From Hymenochaete sp. R1 (taxonomy: Eukaryota > Basidiomycota > Agaricomycetes > Hymenochaetales > Hymenochaetaceae): DNA of 64,000 nucleotides. The stretch lies in assembly GCA_019400425.1 (NCBI GenBank), contig JAFREE010000007.1:310001-374000 (forward strand), written 5' to 3'. The stretch's first letter is position 1. The number at the start of each line of letters is the position of its first letter. Positions 23,246 through 35,171 of this stretch are shown piece after piece. The position numbers were made by a program, and so were the translations under genes. The notes beneath the pieces are model-generated. The model saw only the letters and a program-made list of their open reading frames with translations. It did no database searches and had not been told where the DNA came from.

Positions 23246-25228
23246 ATGGCTTCGACAAGCTCTGACACCAAAGTCGCAAAGGACGTAGAGCCCCCGTCGA
23301 CGTCAACACAACAGGCCAACGGATCTGTCGAGGAAGAAGCAGGAGAGACCCAACTGATCCCAGACACAGGGGAGACCAGTGAAGGAGGCAAGCTGAAGAT
23401 GATCGTCCAGCTTCTCAAACGGTGTTTGGGTGTCAAAGATCTAGCTGCTTTGTGCGTTTTGTACTTTCTTCGTGTGGATGACGCCGTTGCTAACCAGCTC
23501 TTGTGTGTAACCCCGTGCCGCAGGCGCCTGTCGTTGCCTGCATCGCTCCTGGAACCAATACCCAACTTGGAATACTGGCATTACTTAGACAGACCTGATC
23601 TTTTCGTCTCGTATGTGAAATTTACAATGGTGAGACTCGAGTCTTGACCGTCGCATCTTTGTAGCATCAATGATTCCGAGGATCCTCTGGAACGGATGCT
23701 AGCTGTATTACGGTTCATGTTCACTAAAGATCTCAGGTTCATCGTGAGTCCAAAGACAAAGATTTAAAGAACTCGAATTCGTATCGACTATCAATTTCAG
23801 CGTGGAAAGATCGTGAAGCCTTATAACTCTGTCCTTGGCGAGCATTTCCGTGCTCACTGGGACGTATTGCCCGTAGAATTGCCATCCGACCCCTCACAAG
23901 GTCCTATCCACCGGCATCACACCACCGCTCCGCATCCCTCCGCAAATTCGTCGGCCGTGTTTGGAAAAGGCCCCACAGACGAAAGTGTCACTTCCCTTCG
24001 CTCAACGGAAAGTGGGAAGCGGGCGGCGTCAGTGCTCAACTTCACCGCAGCACGCGTGACCCCTTTGCCAAAGTCCGCAGGTCCCGCTTCTCCCGAAACC
24101 ACTGCATCTGCCGCAGGCGCCGTCGAGTCCAACTTGGCTGCGCAAGTCTCAAATTTGAGTCTGGGTGGTGTATCGAGCTCTGGGTCCGTGTCCGCCAAGG
24201 GCGAGGACAGCGAGAGTGTGCGCGTGGCGTTCCTCACAGAGCAGGTGTCGCACCATCCACCTATCAGTGCATACGTAGCAACATGTCCTGCTCGTGGACT
24301 GTCTATGCTTGGCATCGACCAGATCAGCGCCAAGGTTTCCGGGACCGGCGTGCGCGTTACGCCGGGCTCCCAGAATAAAGGTATCTACGTCCGGATTGAT
24401 GACGGCAATGGGAAAGGGGAGCAGTACCAGATCACGCATCCGACGGCAATGGTGAATGGACTGCTGAGGGGGAGCTTTTATGCTACTATCGGCGACTCGA
24501 CAGTCGTCACTTGTTCCGGAATCGAGTTTGAGAAGGGGAAGGAAAGACTGAAGGCTGTTATTGAGTACAAGGAAGAGGTATGACCTATACTTTTCGACCG
24601 ACCCTACTGAATCTGACCCACCCCTCCAAAGCCATGGATCGGCTCGCCGAGGTTTGCGGTAGAGGGCGTTATTTACTCTTATCATGAAGGCGACACAGAT
24701 CACGAAGCCTGGACGAAAGTCAAGCACGTCCCAAAAGACGTGATTGTGGCATACCTCGACGGCTCGTGGCGTAGTCGAATTAAGTGGCGTCGCGCCTCCC
24801 CTTCATCGCCCTCGTCCTCGTCCGTCGCTTCTAACGGAGATGCAACGCTAGTTGATCTCAGCAATCTCCTGGTGGTACCGAAACGTGTTAGGCCTCTTGA
24901 AGCGCAACATGCGTTCGAGAGCCGGAAGCTATGGGAGAGCGTGACGAGCAAGTTGATGGCTAAGGAGTATGGGGAAGCGACAAAGAACAAGCAGAGTATC
25001 GAGCAGCGACAGAGGGAAAAGGCGGCGGAGAGAAAGAGGAAAGGAGAAACGTGAGTATCTCCAGTCTTTGAATTGATGTAGCTTTATGTCTCGCGAACAT
25101 TCTGACCATCACGCAGGTTTGTCCCAGCATACTTTGAACAGGACATTGATTCTGGCGTCCCAAAGCTCACCTCCGACGGCCAACGGATCCTAGAAGAAGA
25201 ACTAAGCACCACAGACGGGCAGCCATAG
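23246..25228 (+). CDS. oxysterol-binding protein (OSBP/Osh family)
   Basis: Lipid-transfer protein that exchanges sterol or phosphatidylserine for PI4P at membrane contact sites. The core motifs of the OSBP-related domain are present: LPASLLEPIPNLEYWHY, KIVKPYNSVLGEHFRAHW (PI4P-binding KP.N..LGE), EQVSHHPPISAY (the family signature), and EPWIGSPRF...GVIYSYHEG. No PH domain or ankyrin repeats precede it, so it is a short-type protein like Osh4-7. Between the LGEHFRAHW and SHHPP motifs sits an unusual Ser/Ala/Thr-rich insertion of about 110 residues. A Lys/Glu-rich helix (EQRQREKAAERKRKGET) lies near the C-terminus, as in Osh proteins. At least six exons. Confidence 0.95.
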
Positions 25229-25921
25229 TGTGCTTCTTTCCTTTTGCTCCATGAATGGTGACTATATGCGCCCGAACTTATCGCTCTTTGGTATTCATAA
25301 ACGACATCTCATCAATATTTTCATAACGTCCATGTCCATACCCATGTACATACATGCATAACCCGCAATACTCCGACGGTGACTGGTTACAAACTGGCTG
25401 TCCCCTTTATCTTTTCTCCTTAACCCCCCCTCTCCTAATCTCCGCTGTACCATAACCTTATTTGCTCTCTTTCTCTTCATACCTCTTTGGATTTGCACTC
25501 CGAGTTTTTGCTCCGAACTGTTAGATAGAAACGGCATTTGCTGTGGATGTTCAGACTGTAAGATATGGGAGAGTGGTGAGATAGAGTTCAGACGATCGAA
25601 TCATAAAGCTTTTTTTTCTCTCTTTTTGCTTCCGCTGAGTGATGCACCAAGTCGGTGTCTCTCAGGTCGAGTCAATTCTGTCAATACATCAATAGTGGAA
25701 GCCTTGGTGAACAATACCGGTCAAATATATCCTTTGTGCGAAGATTTCCAAAGATTCAAGATGTCAATCATTTCGTTTGATATACAAGTACATGCGTTTG
25801 ATACAGATAGCGAGAAATGAGTTGAAATCTTAGTGCTTGGATTTCGCCACTCCCTTTTGTACGAAGCGACGCTGCACGCCCGTCCATCGCGATACTACGC
25901 ATACACGAGGACCTCGTATTC
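25229..25921. other. convergent intergenic region
   Basis: Between the stops of the OSBP gene (+) and the CBM/DM9 gene (-). Holds only short frames without recognisable content; presumably 3' UTRs. Confidence 0.5.
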
Positions 25922-27461
25922 CTAAACCAAGATCCCATCAGCATCAAGAATCCTTACCACACAACCAACTATCTCACTCACCTTCACCTCGACCTCCTTA
26001 TCCCCAACAGTCACATACGCCCCATTCAACTTCGGACTCGCCTTCCCAGGGAACAGTCCCTTCTGGCCCCCGCCCCCGACGCCGAACACGCCCGAATGCT
26101 CCTTCGCTTTCCCCCGCGCGATCGCCAGGGGCGTCCCGTCGTCCTCCTTCCCACCCTCGACGGTGCGTCCGCCGGCGGCGTCGAAGGAGAAGCGCCCGGA
26201 CATGGGCACCCAGCGGACGCCGCGGGAGTCGCCGATGAGGACTTCGTATTGCTTGACGTGGATGGCTTCGTGGGAGTGTCCGAACCAGGCGCCCTGGCCG
26301 GGACGGCATTTGCCAGGTTCTGATAATGAGATGGAGGATGGTTAGTCAGCCCATGGTGATCGGTGCTCTAGATGGATTTTGTTTTGAAGTTGGATTGCGG
26401 AAAGGGGGACTTACGGAGTCCGCCCTATGATCGCGATAAATCCCATAGTAATAGATGACAGATGTCAAGGTCAGAGAGGTATAATACTGATTCACTTGAT
26501 AGAGTATTTACTCACAATATGCGGGGCTCTAGCGATGTACCAAGGCTGTCCGTCTTCCTCGCCACCAAGGAGCAACGCATTACGAACCTGCGGCTGGTCA
26601 ATAAAGTCGCTGTAAACCCATGTCGCGGGCGATTGAGGGCCTTGCTGCAAATACGTATTCGTGCGTTCCCGTGCTGCGATCATCCAGTTCTGGATCTCCC
26701 ATGCTTGCGCCTTCTCGTCCTCCCCGTCTTGCTTGTGCTTGTTGTGTGCATAGTATGCGCCACCGGCAAGTGCACCAAGACCGAGTGCGAGGCCGCCAGC
26801 GAGCTGTGAAGATGATGATGGAGTAGATGAGAGGCGGTTTTGGGAAATTAGAGTGACGATGGTGATAAAGGATGCAATCAGCTTTTTGAGAAGGAAGCAT
26901 GGGATGGATCGGATGGTATCTGGGAATCAATGGGGAGTTAGAAGCTTGTACGTACGAGTGTATCCTTCTTGCTATCGTCGAGATCGTACCACTTCTTCTT
27001 GCTTTCGTCCTGGTTGACTTGCTGACCGTTCTCAGCAGTGTACCCACCGCTGGGAGCTGGATAAGTATCATATCCAAGGGCAGATCAAATCAATTAGATT
27101 GTAAGCATTAGATTTCGAGCTGATCTTTGGAGTGTATGCATTTACTTGCCTTGCGGTTGGGAATCCCATTTTTGCGGAGGGGGACGCTGTTCCTGGGGCT
27201 GCTGGTATGTTTGTTGTTGCTGTTGAGGTGGTGGCTGATAGTCACCGCTAGCTTTTCCCCAAAGGGCCGGAGTGAGGTTTGGAGGCCAGTCCGGCTGAGA
27301 ATGATGGGGTTGGATAATCTGGTACTTTTGTCCTGTTTCCATGTCGAATCGTCAGTGAATGATTTAGGGCAAGATATGTGTGGTTTGTACGCACCTTGGT
27401 AATCTACGACATCCCCACTGCTGTAGTTCTCACTGGCGCTCCAGCCTCCTCTGTAGCTCAT
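25922..27461 (-). CDS. CBM5/12 plus DM9-repeat (DUF3421) lectin-like protein
   Basis: The first two exons encode a carbohydrate-binding module of family 5/12: ENYSSGDVVDYQG, then KYQIIQPHHSQPDW, PPNLTPALWG, the chitin-binding-type aromatic pattern. A Gln/Pro-rich linker follows (PPPQQQQQTYQQPQEQ). Next comes a Gly/Ala hydrophobic segment with glycine-zipper spacing (LAGGLALGLGALAGGAYYAH), then EEDGQPWYIARAPH...PGKCRPGQGAWFG...YEVLIGD and EDDGTPLAIARG...GLFPGKASPKLNGAYV, two copies of a DM9-type repeat. DM9 proteins in invertebrates bind mannose. No signal peptide is visible, so the sugar-binding ends may act inside the cell or be exported unconventionally. Start ATG chosen at MSYRGGWSA, 90 nt below a TATA box. 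Exon order read by eye. Confidence 0.85.
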
Positions 27462-27550
27462 ATCGTCTGAACGTCTGATACAGATGTAGATGAGGGTCAA
27501 GAGAACTCAAGTGATGATCGCCAAGGGAGTCTGAGCATTTGAACCCGTCC

Positions 27551-27558
27551 CTTATATA
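27551..27558 (-). promoter_or_regulatory. TATA box of CBM/DM9 gene
   Basis: TATATAAG on the minus strand, 90 nt upstream of the ATG at 27461, with no other candidate nearby. Confidence 0.6.
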
Positions 27559-29822
27559 CGGACAAGCCGGTAATGACGTTTGTACCACATGAAAGAGTGC
27601 AAGCATGGAGTACCCTCGTTTTCACCAGATCACATCACCTATCGATCCTGCAGTGCCATCATCTTGGGGCGGAACTGAGGAATGCCGAGCTAGAAAAGCT
27701 TGCAATGGAAGTAATTCGGAGAGTTAGTAGGTCACATCGATGAATCTCTGAGCCTTCTAGACGTTCATGTTAGAGTACCAAGGAGCTTTGGAAGGGGCTC
27801 TCTGACGTCGTGTGTGAGCAAGGATAAGTCCGAAATTAATTCCTGTAGTAAACAAGAAAGAGGGGCCGGCGGAAGACTAAGTGGCCAACACGTGGATGCG
27901 GCATCGATGGTGGTGAGGTACAAACAGAGGGACATGAACATGATTCGAAGGAGATGGAACTAAGAGACAAAATGAACCTTCCTCGTCACCGCTACCGCTG
28001 CAGTACGAGTGACCACGAGGCTGAAATGCACACATGAAAGCATGAAATCCTCTTGCCCCGCTGAAAGAAGTTTGTGCGGCACAGTCGAGATATTTTAGGC
28101 GCAGTCACCGACACTCGTGTCTGATAGTTCGCTATGTTCTGAAGTTCCGCTTTAACCTTCATCGGCCTGGGTCAATACAGAACCCTTTCCACATATCATC
28201 AACATTAGCTTCTCATTCACCTCTGCCTGTCCTACGTCGCCCTGCGGTTCCTCCGGCGCATTTACATTCGAGTCATTACCAGCTGCTTCTTGCGTGTCTT
28301 CGTTCCTTCGACACTTCTCGCCCGTCCAACATATGAAGGCACTAAAGACTAGTACAGAGGCTGGTAGCACTGCCGAAGCAGGTCATTTTTTGAAGTGACA
28401 GAGTCTTTTTGGAAGAGAGACATAACCATCTTCGTTCGGAGCAAGATGGATCTGATGATGGTCAAAACGGAAAGCACCCACCGCCATTTTCATGTCTATA
28501 AATTGCTGCGATCTGGGAAAGGGTCGTCCAATCACTACGGTGAGAGAAAAGCAGCACTGTAGCTGATCCATCGCTGCGAGGGCCGGTCAGTGAGCGATCG
28601 GAAAGATGGTGCTTTAGAACTTCAATTGTAAAAGCGCAAATTTGTGGAATACATTGGTTGAGCTGATGAGCTGAAGTTGAGGTGCGATTAGCGCCGAGGC
28701 TGAAATCCTCCGCTGCGCGTGACTGACAATGACTGTGTGTGACAGCTCACGCACGTGATTTGAGTTTACTATTTTAGGAGTAGCCCGTAGCATTACATAA
28801 ACTCGCAAACCTGAGCTGTTGAACAGTTCATGAGTTCGTCGAAGTCAATAGGACATACCCAAGAGGCTCCGGGCGCTCAATAGAGCATCGTGAAGGTATA
28901 CGTGACGCTGTACACGAGCTAGAATGGGGCCGCGACTGAACCCTAGAATAAAACAAGAAGGAAGAACCGGGTCGCAATGGTGGATGTATGCGTGATAGGA
29001 TGATGGGTGATACAAAGAGAGTAGAAAGAGATGCAACGAGGATGGATGGAAGATACAAAGAACGATGCTGGGAGCCTATCAACCGAGCCGTGGTGTGCGT
29101 CGTTGTTGATGCCACGAGGCGACGATGGATCCATTGTTCCCCAGCGTCTGAACACGCCCTGTCACACTCTCACAGCCTGTCACGCTCCTGTGAACGATGG
29201 TTTATCCTTCGCTCTTGCCTTCTTCACTGCAAACACTCAACGGCGGCGGATGCTGCGCAGTAGTGTTAACGCTCTGGGAACTTGCAGAGTGAGTTTCGGT
29301 GTTTACTAGACGCCTTCTAGCGGTATAGCACATGAAAAGGGGGAACTTGGCTGTGCGAACATTGCATTACAGTCACCTTCAATATTAATATAACTTGCTC
29401 GGCCAGTAGCACTGGGGTTACATGAATGAATTCCCCCGGACGAGTCAAAGACCCACTCATGAAACCTAATAGCTGTATATAAGAAATGCAACGAGGACTG
29501 GAAGCCAAATAAAACAAAGCCGCTGGTACTAGTAGTACTATTGGGAGAGATCTGAGGATCGTGGGACCCGTATTTCGACTGGCGCTTAGCCGACCCTCTC
29601 TTTTCTCTTTCATCCACTACATCTACACCTACCTCCTCCCACCCACCGCCTCCTCCACTTCTCTGAGCCACCCCACGGCACTTCTCTCGTCCTCTTGAAT
29701 GTCATAGGCAGCAACAGGAGTCGTGAACGCGGTCGACTTACGTTTGTTCCTTCGGCTTCTCTTCCTTCACATTCCTCTTTTTCCGTTAGCCTTCCACGGC
29801 TCTTTCAATCAATACATCCGCC
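27559..29822. other. 2.3-kb intergenic, no gene seen
   Basis: Divergent spacer between the CBM/DM9 gene (-) and the HMG-box gene (+). Minus frames at 28571-28383 and 28370-28152 are in the same frame either side of a stop; the second lacks an ATG start. They show no known domain. The 100 bp before 29823 is C/T-rich, as in a promoter. Confidence 0.45.
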
Positions 29823-31592
29823 ATGCCAGGAGCTGAACGAACGCGTCGCTCGAACGAACGATATGACCCAATCGCTCATGTCGTCCTTGAACCTCTCACC
29901 GGTCCTGCCCCCTCTCGATCCAACACAAAGTCCTCCGGCGCTCAACCACCGCGGCCTCAGAATGCGTGGATCCTCTATCGCGCCTGGGCGCTAGGCGGCT
30001 TGCTTGAAAAACAACCAGAGCTGAAAGGAAAACCTCAAGCGCAAATATCGAAAATACTCGGCTCACAATGGGCTACGGAGACGCCGGAAATCCGGAAGCA
30101 TTTCGAGCATCAGGCCAACCTACAGAAGGAACGACACGCGCAAGAGTTTCCGGACTACGTGTTCAAACCGCAGAAAAAGGAAGATAAGGAGCGCGAACGC
30201 GAGACGAAGAAAAAAGAGAGAGCGAAAACGCGCGAGGCGGAGAAGTTGCGCAAGGAAGTCGCGAAGGCACTCCGGTCAGGTCATCCACCACAGAGCTTGA
30301 CCGGGATACCAGAGGGCGGTACGGGCGTCATGACCTTCGCGACACCAGATAGCGATCTTCACAAATTTGCGGTTTATTCATTCGACGACCTTGGTCCCTC
30401 ACCTCCGATGTCTGCATGTCCTTCACCCGCAGCCCGTAAGGTCGAAATCGAAGACCAAGAAATGCAAGATAGCGAAGAATGCGATGCACCTACGACATCG
30501 GAGGAAAACGCAACAAAGACGCAGCAAGCTGCTGCCAACACTTCAACTGCCCCTTCGCAATCGGGATTAGACTCTACTTCAATGCAAAGCAGCCCCGATA
30601 GCGCTGTGCCCTGGGACTTCAAACACACTCAAGCCACCGATGCTCAATCTTCAAACCCTTTTGGAGTGATCTCTGGCGACTTCAACGACTACCTAACTCA
30701 GGCCTTCCCTTCTTTCGATCCTGACGCGCCCACCGACGTGAGTTTACATATGCTTTTGATTTGAGCGGGCAACTAATTAGCCTGTAGCATTTCGAGATGC
30801 CATCGGGTAATTTAATGGTTGGTCCAGGGATCGTGCAGGATGGCGCCCAGCCCACCGACTATACATCAAATAATTTGCTTTGTATTCCTGGAAACGAATC
30901 GTTTGGAATACCCGACGAACAACGGCGTCCTGGACAACCCTTTCACTGAGCCTGGTCAACAGATGTGCTCATCAAACGAGGCACCATTCATGCAGCCATT
31001 CATTCACCCCGAAGGTTCATTGAACGATCTCCATGCTGCTGGGCGAGAAATCGGAAACTTGCTCATGGATGAACAAGAAGCCAAGTCAAATGGCCAACGG
31101 GTCATTGCAGCGGAACATGCGCCCACTACTGCACCAGCCATGTCTGTCGCCGACTCCGACTCGTCCTCGCTCCTTCCTAACCCTCCAGATTCTTCGACGT
31201 TAGTCTCGCCAGATGTTGCGCTTCCATTTGACTTTATGCGCGTGCAGCCCACGAATCTTGTCGCGACTAGCTCGAAGGACAGTGGGTTCAGTGATATGGG
31301 TTTCTCCGACGCGATGACGGGGATGATGTCTTGGGATGGTGCATTCGACCTCGACTCCTGTGAAAGTACCTTTCAGGACCACGGCGGATTGCTGAAGTCA
31401 ACCGTCTCTAGCCATTGCGCGCCTGATTTCAACTCGTCGCTTCCAGAGACACCGGTGTCTGATGTTCAGATTGGGAGACTTTTCGATCTCGAAAAGTTCG
31501 CGACGGGCTTGATGCCTTCTATCGTTTCACCTGCAGATTCACCGTCACAGCAGGAAACCAATTGGCTGCAGGTTAATTTTGGGGAACGCTAA
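29823..31592 (+). CDS. HMG-box transcription factor, 3' frame unresolved
   Basis: DNA-bending regulator with one HMG box at residues about 40-115: RPQNAWILYRAW, KGKPQAQISKILGSQWATE, EIRKHFEHQANLQKERHAQE, PDYVFKPQKK, the pattern of fungal MATA_HMG/Ste11-type boxes. A Lys/Glu-rich helix (KEDKERERETKKKERAK) and long Ser/Pro/Asp regions follow. Exon 1 ends at 30737 (GAC|GTGAGT). The best acceptor (30787) gives HFEMPSGNLMVGPG... in a frame that stops at 30951, whereas the long downstream frame to 31592 (acidic, DSGFSDMGFSDAMTGMMSWD) is in another phase. Acceptor 30827 would join the phases but adds an odd hydrophobic stretch. So either a further intron or a frameshift is present. The HMG call is firm, the C-terminus is not. 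Confidence 0.85.
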
Positions 31593-32629
31593 TTTAATTT
31601 CAGCATTTTTTCTCTGTTTCTCTTTCTGAGTCATCTCCCTTCTGTCCCATGCGCTCTTTGACGGGAGCAAACATTGATCTCAATGATTTATTCGACACTC
31701 GATTATTCGTCTCCTTGCTTTTCATCTGTACACATTTTCACAGTCCCCCTCCCCTCCTCTTTCTCTCCCCCATCTCACCTCATTTTGACTCGTCGTTCTG
31801 CTCCAGATTCCAATTTACCCTTCATCCCCCTCCATTCTTATCCTCCCACCACTCCCGTAAATGAATTTGCTGATAATCATGCTTTCTGATCACTCCTCCC
31901 CTCATCCATCCATAGCCAGTCTCTCCCCCTAAATCACCGTTTTCGTCTTTGCTTTGTCTTGCGCTCCTCTTAGCTTTGCTGCCTTGCGTTCGTGTTGCGT
32001 TGTGGGCTGATGATGACTGCCCTTGTACTGTGTCGATGGCCTGTGTGAGAGGCCTATTCACGAAACGAAAGACAAATCATGCCTTCGATAACATAAAATC
32101 AGCCTTTGGACACCTTTCCTCTCTACTTTTTCTAAACTATTTCGTACTGGTACTCAAACTTACGCTCTATTCAGTAGTTCTAGTTTTAACTTTCATCTTC
32201 CGTCTTCATTTCCTTTGTCGTTTGGTTTCTTGTCCATTACATTGCTGCTGCTGTTCAGGTCGAGTATCAGCATATCTTTCTTCGTTTGTAGACTAGCTTT
32301 CGTTTACAGTGTCGATTTGGTTCGTACTGTGTTCTTTCCTTGTCGGGGTTCTTATTTCTTCTTTGCACATAGCAATGGAATTGATTTTTTTTGCCTCTCG
32401 CATACAAAATGGGATGATTGTTATTGAGTTGCACTGAGTAATGGTGTCTGACTGTTGCCAACAAGAATCCCGGATTGGGTCCGCATTTACGCGCCCCCGC
32501 CCTCGAGACGGCGACGGAGTTGCCCGGAGACTTGCTGCGCAATGCGTGCATCTTCGTAACGACCTTCCCTTCGTACCTTCAGCACGCAAACACATTACTC
32601 TATCGAACTACCTCTCCACTATCAAGGCA
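31593..32629. other. intergenic, no gene seen
   Basis: Between the HMG-box gene and the copper transporter gene, both on plus. Rich in T/C through 31600-32400, consistent with long UTRs or promoter DNA. Frames are short and unrecognised. Confidence 0.5.
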
Positions 32630-33772
32630 ATGAACCACTTTGATCACAGCGGTCATGAGGGCATGGACCACGGCATGCCGGACATGGACCATGGCGGGCA
32701 CGGCGGGATGGATATGAGCGGGCAGTGCTCGATGAACATGATTTGGTATGTCTCATCACTCTCAGTTCACTACAGCAATCGAAGGGCCCCTTTTCTTCTC
32801 TGAGCTGGGCTGGGCTGTTCTGAGTTGATGAAGTCGGTACGGATGCTGATATCTTTGACATTGAAGGAACACCCAGATCATCGATACGTGCATTGTCTTC
32901 CCTCAATGGCAGTAAGTCGTCCACCTTTGGGTCTGGCTGTTACAGTCGCCGTCGCTTCAGAATTATTCAGTCGTTAACGCTTACACTTAAAAACCATCCT
33001 TATCTTTTTTTTTTAAAAAAAAAAAAACCCCCAGCATCCGATCTACCGGTTCCTTCGTCCTCTCTTTCTTCGCCATCGTCGCCCTCGGCATCTTCTACGA
33101 ATGGCTGCGCGCCTTCGCCCGGCGCGTCGACCGCTCCGTCGCACGCTCGCTCGCACAGGGGAAGAGCTACGGAAAAGGTCGGGTGAGTCCCAGAGACAGT
33201 GTCAACAGGGCCAGGGCTAGGAGCGCGAGTCCGTCTGCTGGTGCCGGTGACGATGAGGAAGAAGCGTTGTTGACGGGTTCTCGTTCTCATCTCAAGGCTT
33301 CGCAATCATTGTGCGTCGTGTTTTGTTAAACTTCCCCCGGGCCGTCCGCCTTCCATCCTCCTCTCGGTCTCTTCTTTTGGATTAGAGAATCGAAAGAGGG
33401 AAGAAGGATGATGGACGTTAGGGATGAGGTGAACATCTCCGACTTTTCCTGTCAGAAACTGACGAAATGCTGTTGATAGGGCGATCGTGCCCATCCCGGC
33501 TCGAGTCTTACGTGCTATTCTGTATGCTGCGACGGTCTTCCTGTCGTTCTTCCTCATGCTGGTCTTCATGACTTACAACGTGCGTATTTTATTCATATGC
33601 GCACATTTCTGACAAAGCTTAGCCCCTAATTTCAATATTCGTAAATTAGGCTTACTTGATCCTTGCTGTCGTTCTTGGCGCCGCAATTGGTCACTTTTAC
33701 CTGGGAAGTCAAATGGACATTGACGGTGTTCTTTCCGGAGGTGGAGACGACAAAGGGATGGCGTGTCATTGA
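32630..33772 (+). CDS. Ctr-family copper transporter
   Basis: Copper(I) uptake or vacuolar copper export channel, a homotrimer in the membrane. The N-terminus is rich in Met and His (HEGMDHGMPDMDHGGHGGMD), the usual copper-collecting tail, followed by CSMNMIW. TM1 is STGSFVLSFFAIVALGIFYE. A cytosolic loop with Arg/Ser and acidic residues follows, then TM2, AILYAATVFLSFFLMLVF, with the pore MxxxM motif (MLVFM), and TM3 with GAAIG (GxxxG). All hallmarks are intact. Stop at 33770-33772 after GMACH. The intron before TM1 contains a T10A13 tract close to its acceptor. Convergent with the GNAT gene at 33926. Confidence 0.95.
33005..33027. repeat. T10A13 homopolymer tract inside an intron
   Basis: Ten T followed by thirteen A, just before the AG acceptor of the copper transporter intron that precedes TM1. 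Likely prone to slippage in replication and in sequencing. Confidence 0.8.
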
Positions 33773-33925
33773 TTCGTATGGTTTCTAACAGATGGTTGAC
33801 ATTTCTCTCTCTGCTTGCTTTCGAGGAAACAATATTTATAGTTCAAGTCTCAACCATATCTCACTCATCTGTCTCGAATGTGGATGCATTCTGTTGTTTA
33901 ACTGAAGTAGCAATACTTCCTCCGT

Positions 33926-34827
33926 TCATGACGGCTTTGACCCCTCGTTCTTTGCAGGCCTCAACAGCGTCCCCATCTCAACTACTTGGCCTTTGTATTC
34001 CATCCTCAACGTATCGATCCGCTTGAATCCATTCGCAAGGTACAAAGGCATGCCTGCAAGCGTCGCGTCGCGTATGAAGATTGGTGTGTTTGTCGAGTCG
34101 GCGATCTCAAGCACGCGAGACATGAGAGCGGAACCGACGCCTTGTCGTTGATATTGAGGGTGTACCATCATCATTGACCTAGGTGCGTCGCGACGAACAC
34201 ATGCATATCAAGATGAAAACTTCGCATAAACGGAGGAGAGTGAACATACAATATGTAACAATCGTCTGCATATGGATGTCTCTTCGATATCTCTGCTTGG
34301 GCGACTCTGAATGCAGCTAACGCTTCTTCATCCATCCCCGCCGTGCCTCTTCCCCAAATTCGTGCAGATGCGCCATCTAGAGTCGGCCTCACGACATCTT
34401 GCAGCATTTTCTCCGACAGCCTCCGTTTTCGTTTCCTCTCCTCCAACATCCTCGCAGGTAACACAACTTTTGCGAACCCAGCTACCTCCCGCTCACGAAC
34501 CCCTCCTTCGCGACCATCACGTATACTACCTTCGTCGTCAACATACGCCGTCAGAAATATCGCACCATTCTCAAAGTCGTTCGTCCTCATGCGTAGGATG
34601 AAATGATAGCTGGGCCAATGTCGAGGGGAGGCATGAGTGCGCGCGAGGGGTGCTCGGAAGGGGAAAATGAGGCGCGGAAAGAGGGTGTCTGCGGGGTCAC
34701 CTGAAGCTCCTGAGCAGGCGAGGAGCTCACATTCGACGATGGAGGGGAGGTCGGAAGGTTGGGAAGGGGATACTTGGATTAGGAGTTTGGTGGTGGGTTT
34801 TGAGATGGAATTTGGGTTGAGAAGCAT
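33926..34827 (-). CDS. GNAT-like N-acetyltransferase (tandem copy 1)
   Basis: Two exons, about 285 residues. The first exon starts MLLNPNSISKPTTKLLIQ and contains PSDLPSIVECELLAC, RLIFPFRAPLAR and HPYADDCYIL; the second has the acetyl-CoA binding motif A, QYQRQGVGSALMSRVLEIAD, then IFIRDATLAGMPLYLANGFK, the motif B region ending in F.R...L. This is the GNAT fold used by small-molecule and protein acetyltransferases; the substrate is unknown. The intron splits CYIL, the same place as in the neighbouring copy at 35172-36280, and both lie on the minus strand. Sequence resemblance and shared intron position indicate a tandem duplication. Confidence 0.85.
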
Positions 34828-35171
34828 GGTTCGACTGCAGTGGGAATATTGATAACGATATAATCCTGGAGAAGAGAGTTGGACGATGTCGATGGGAAAT
34901 GTTGTCGTTATATCATATATACGCACATTGCGGTCATCGTCGGTGCCGGAGGGCATGCACCGCATCACAGGCCCACTGCGACCCGGACGGACTGTATCTA
35001 TGCAGACTGACTCGAACGACGGTGATTTTAAATAACGAAATAGTTACTTTGAACTACTTAAGCGACAACTTGAACACTACATGTACAATACAAAGCAGAG
35101 CAAAAGATATTTCCTGGAGAAAGAAAAAGAAAAGAAAAGCAAACTCATTTTACAGTCAAGGCTCTCAATCA
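34828..35171. other. spacer between tandem GNAT copies
   Basis: 344 bp separating the two GNAT-like genes. It should hold the promoter of copy 1 and the 3' UTR of copy 2. No gene seen. Confidence 0.5.
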
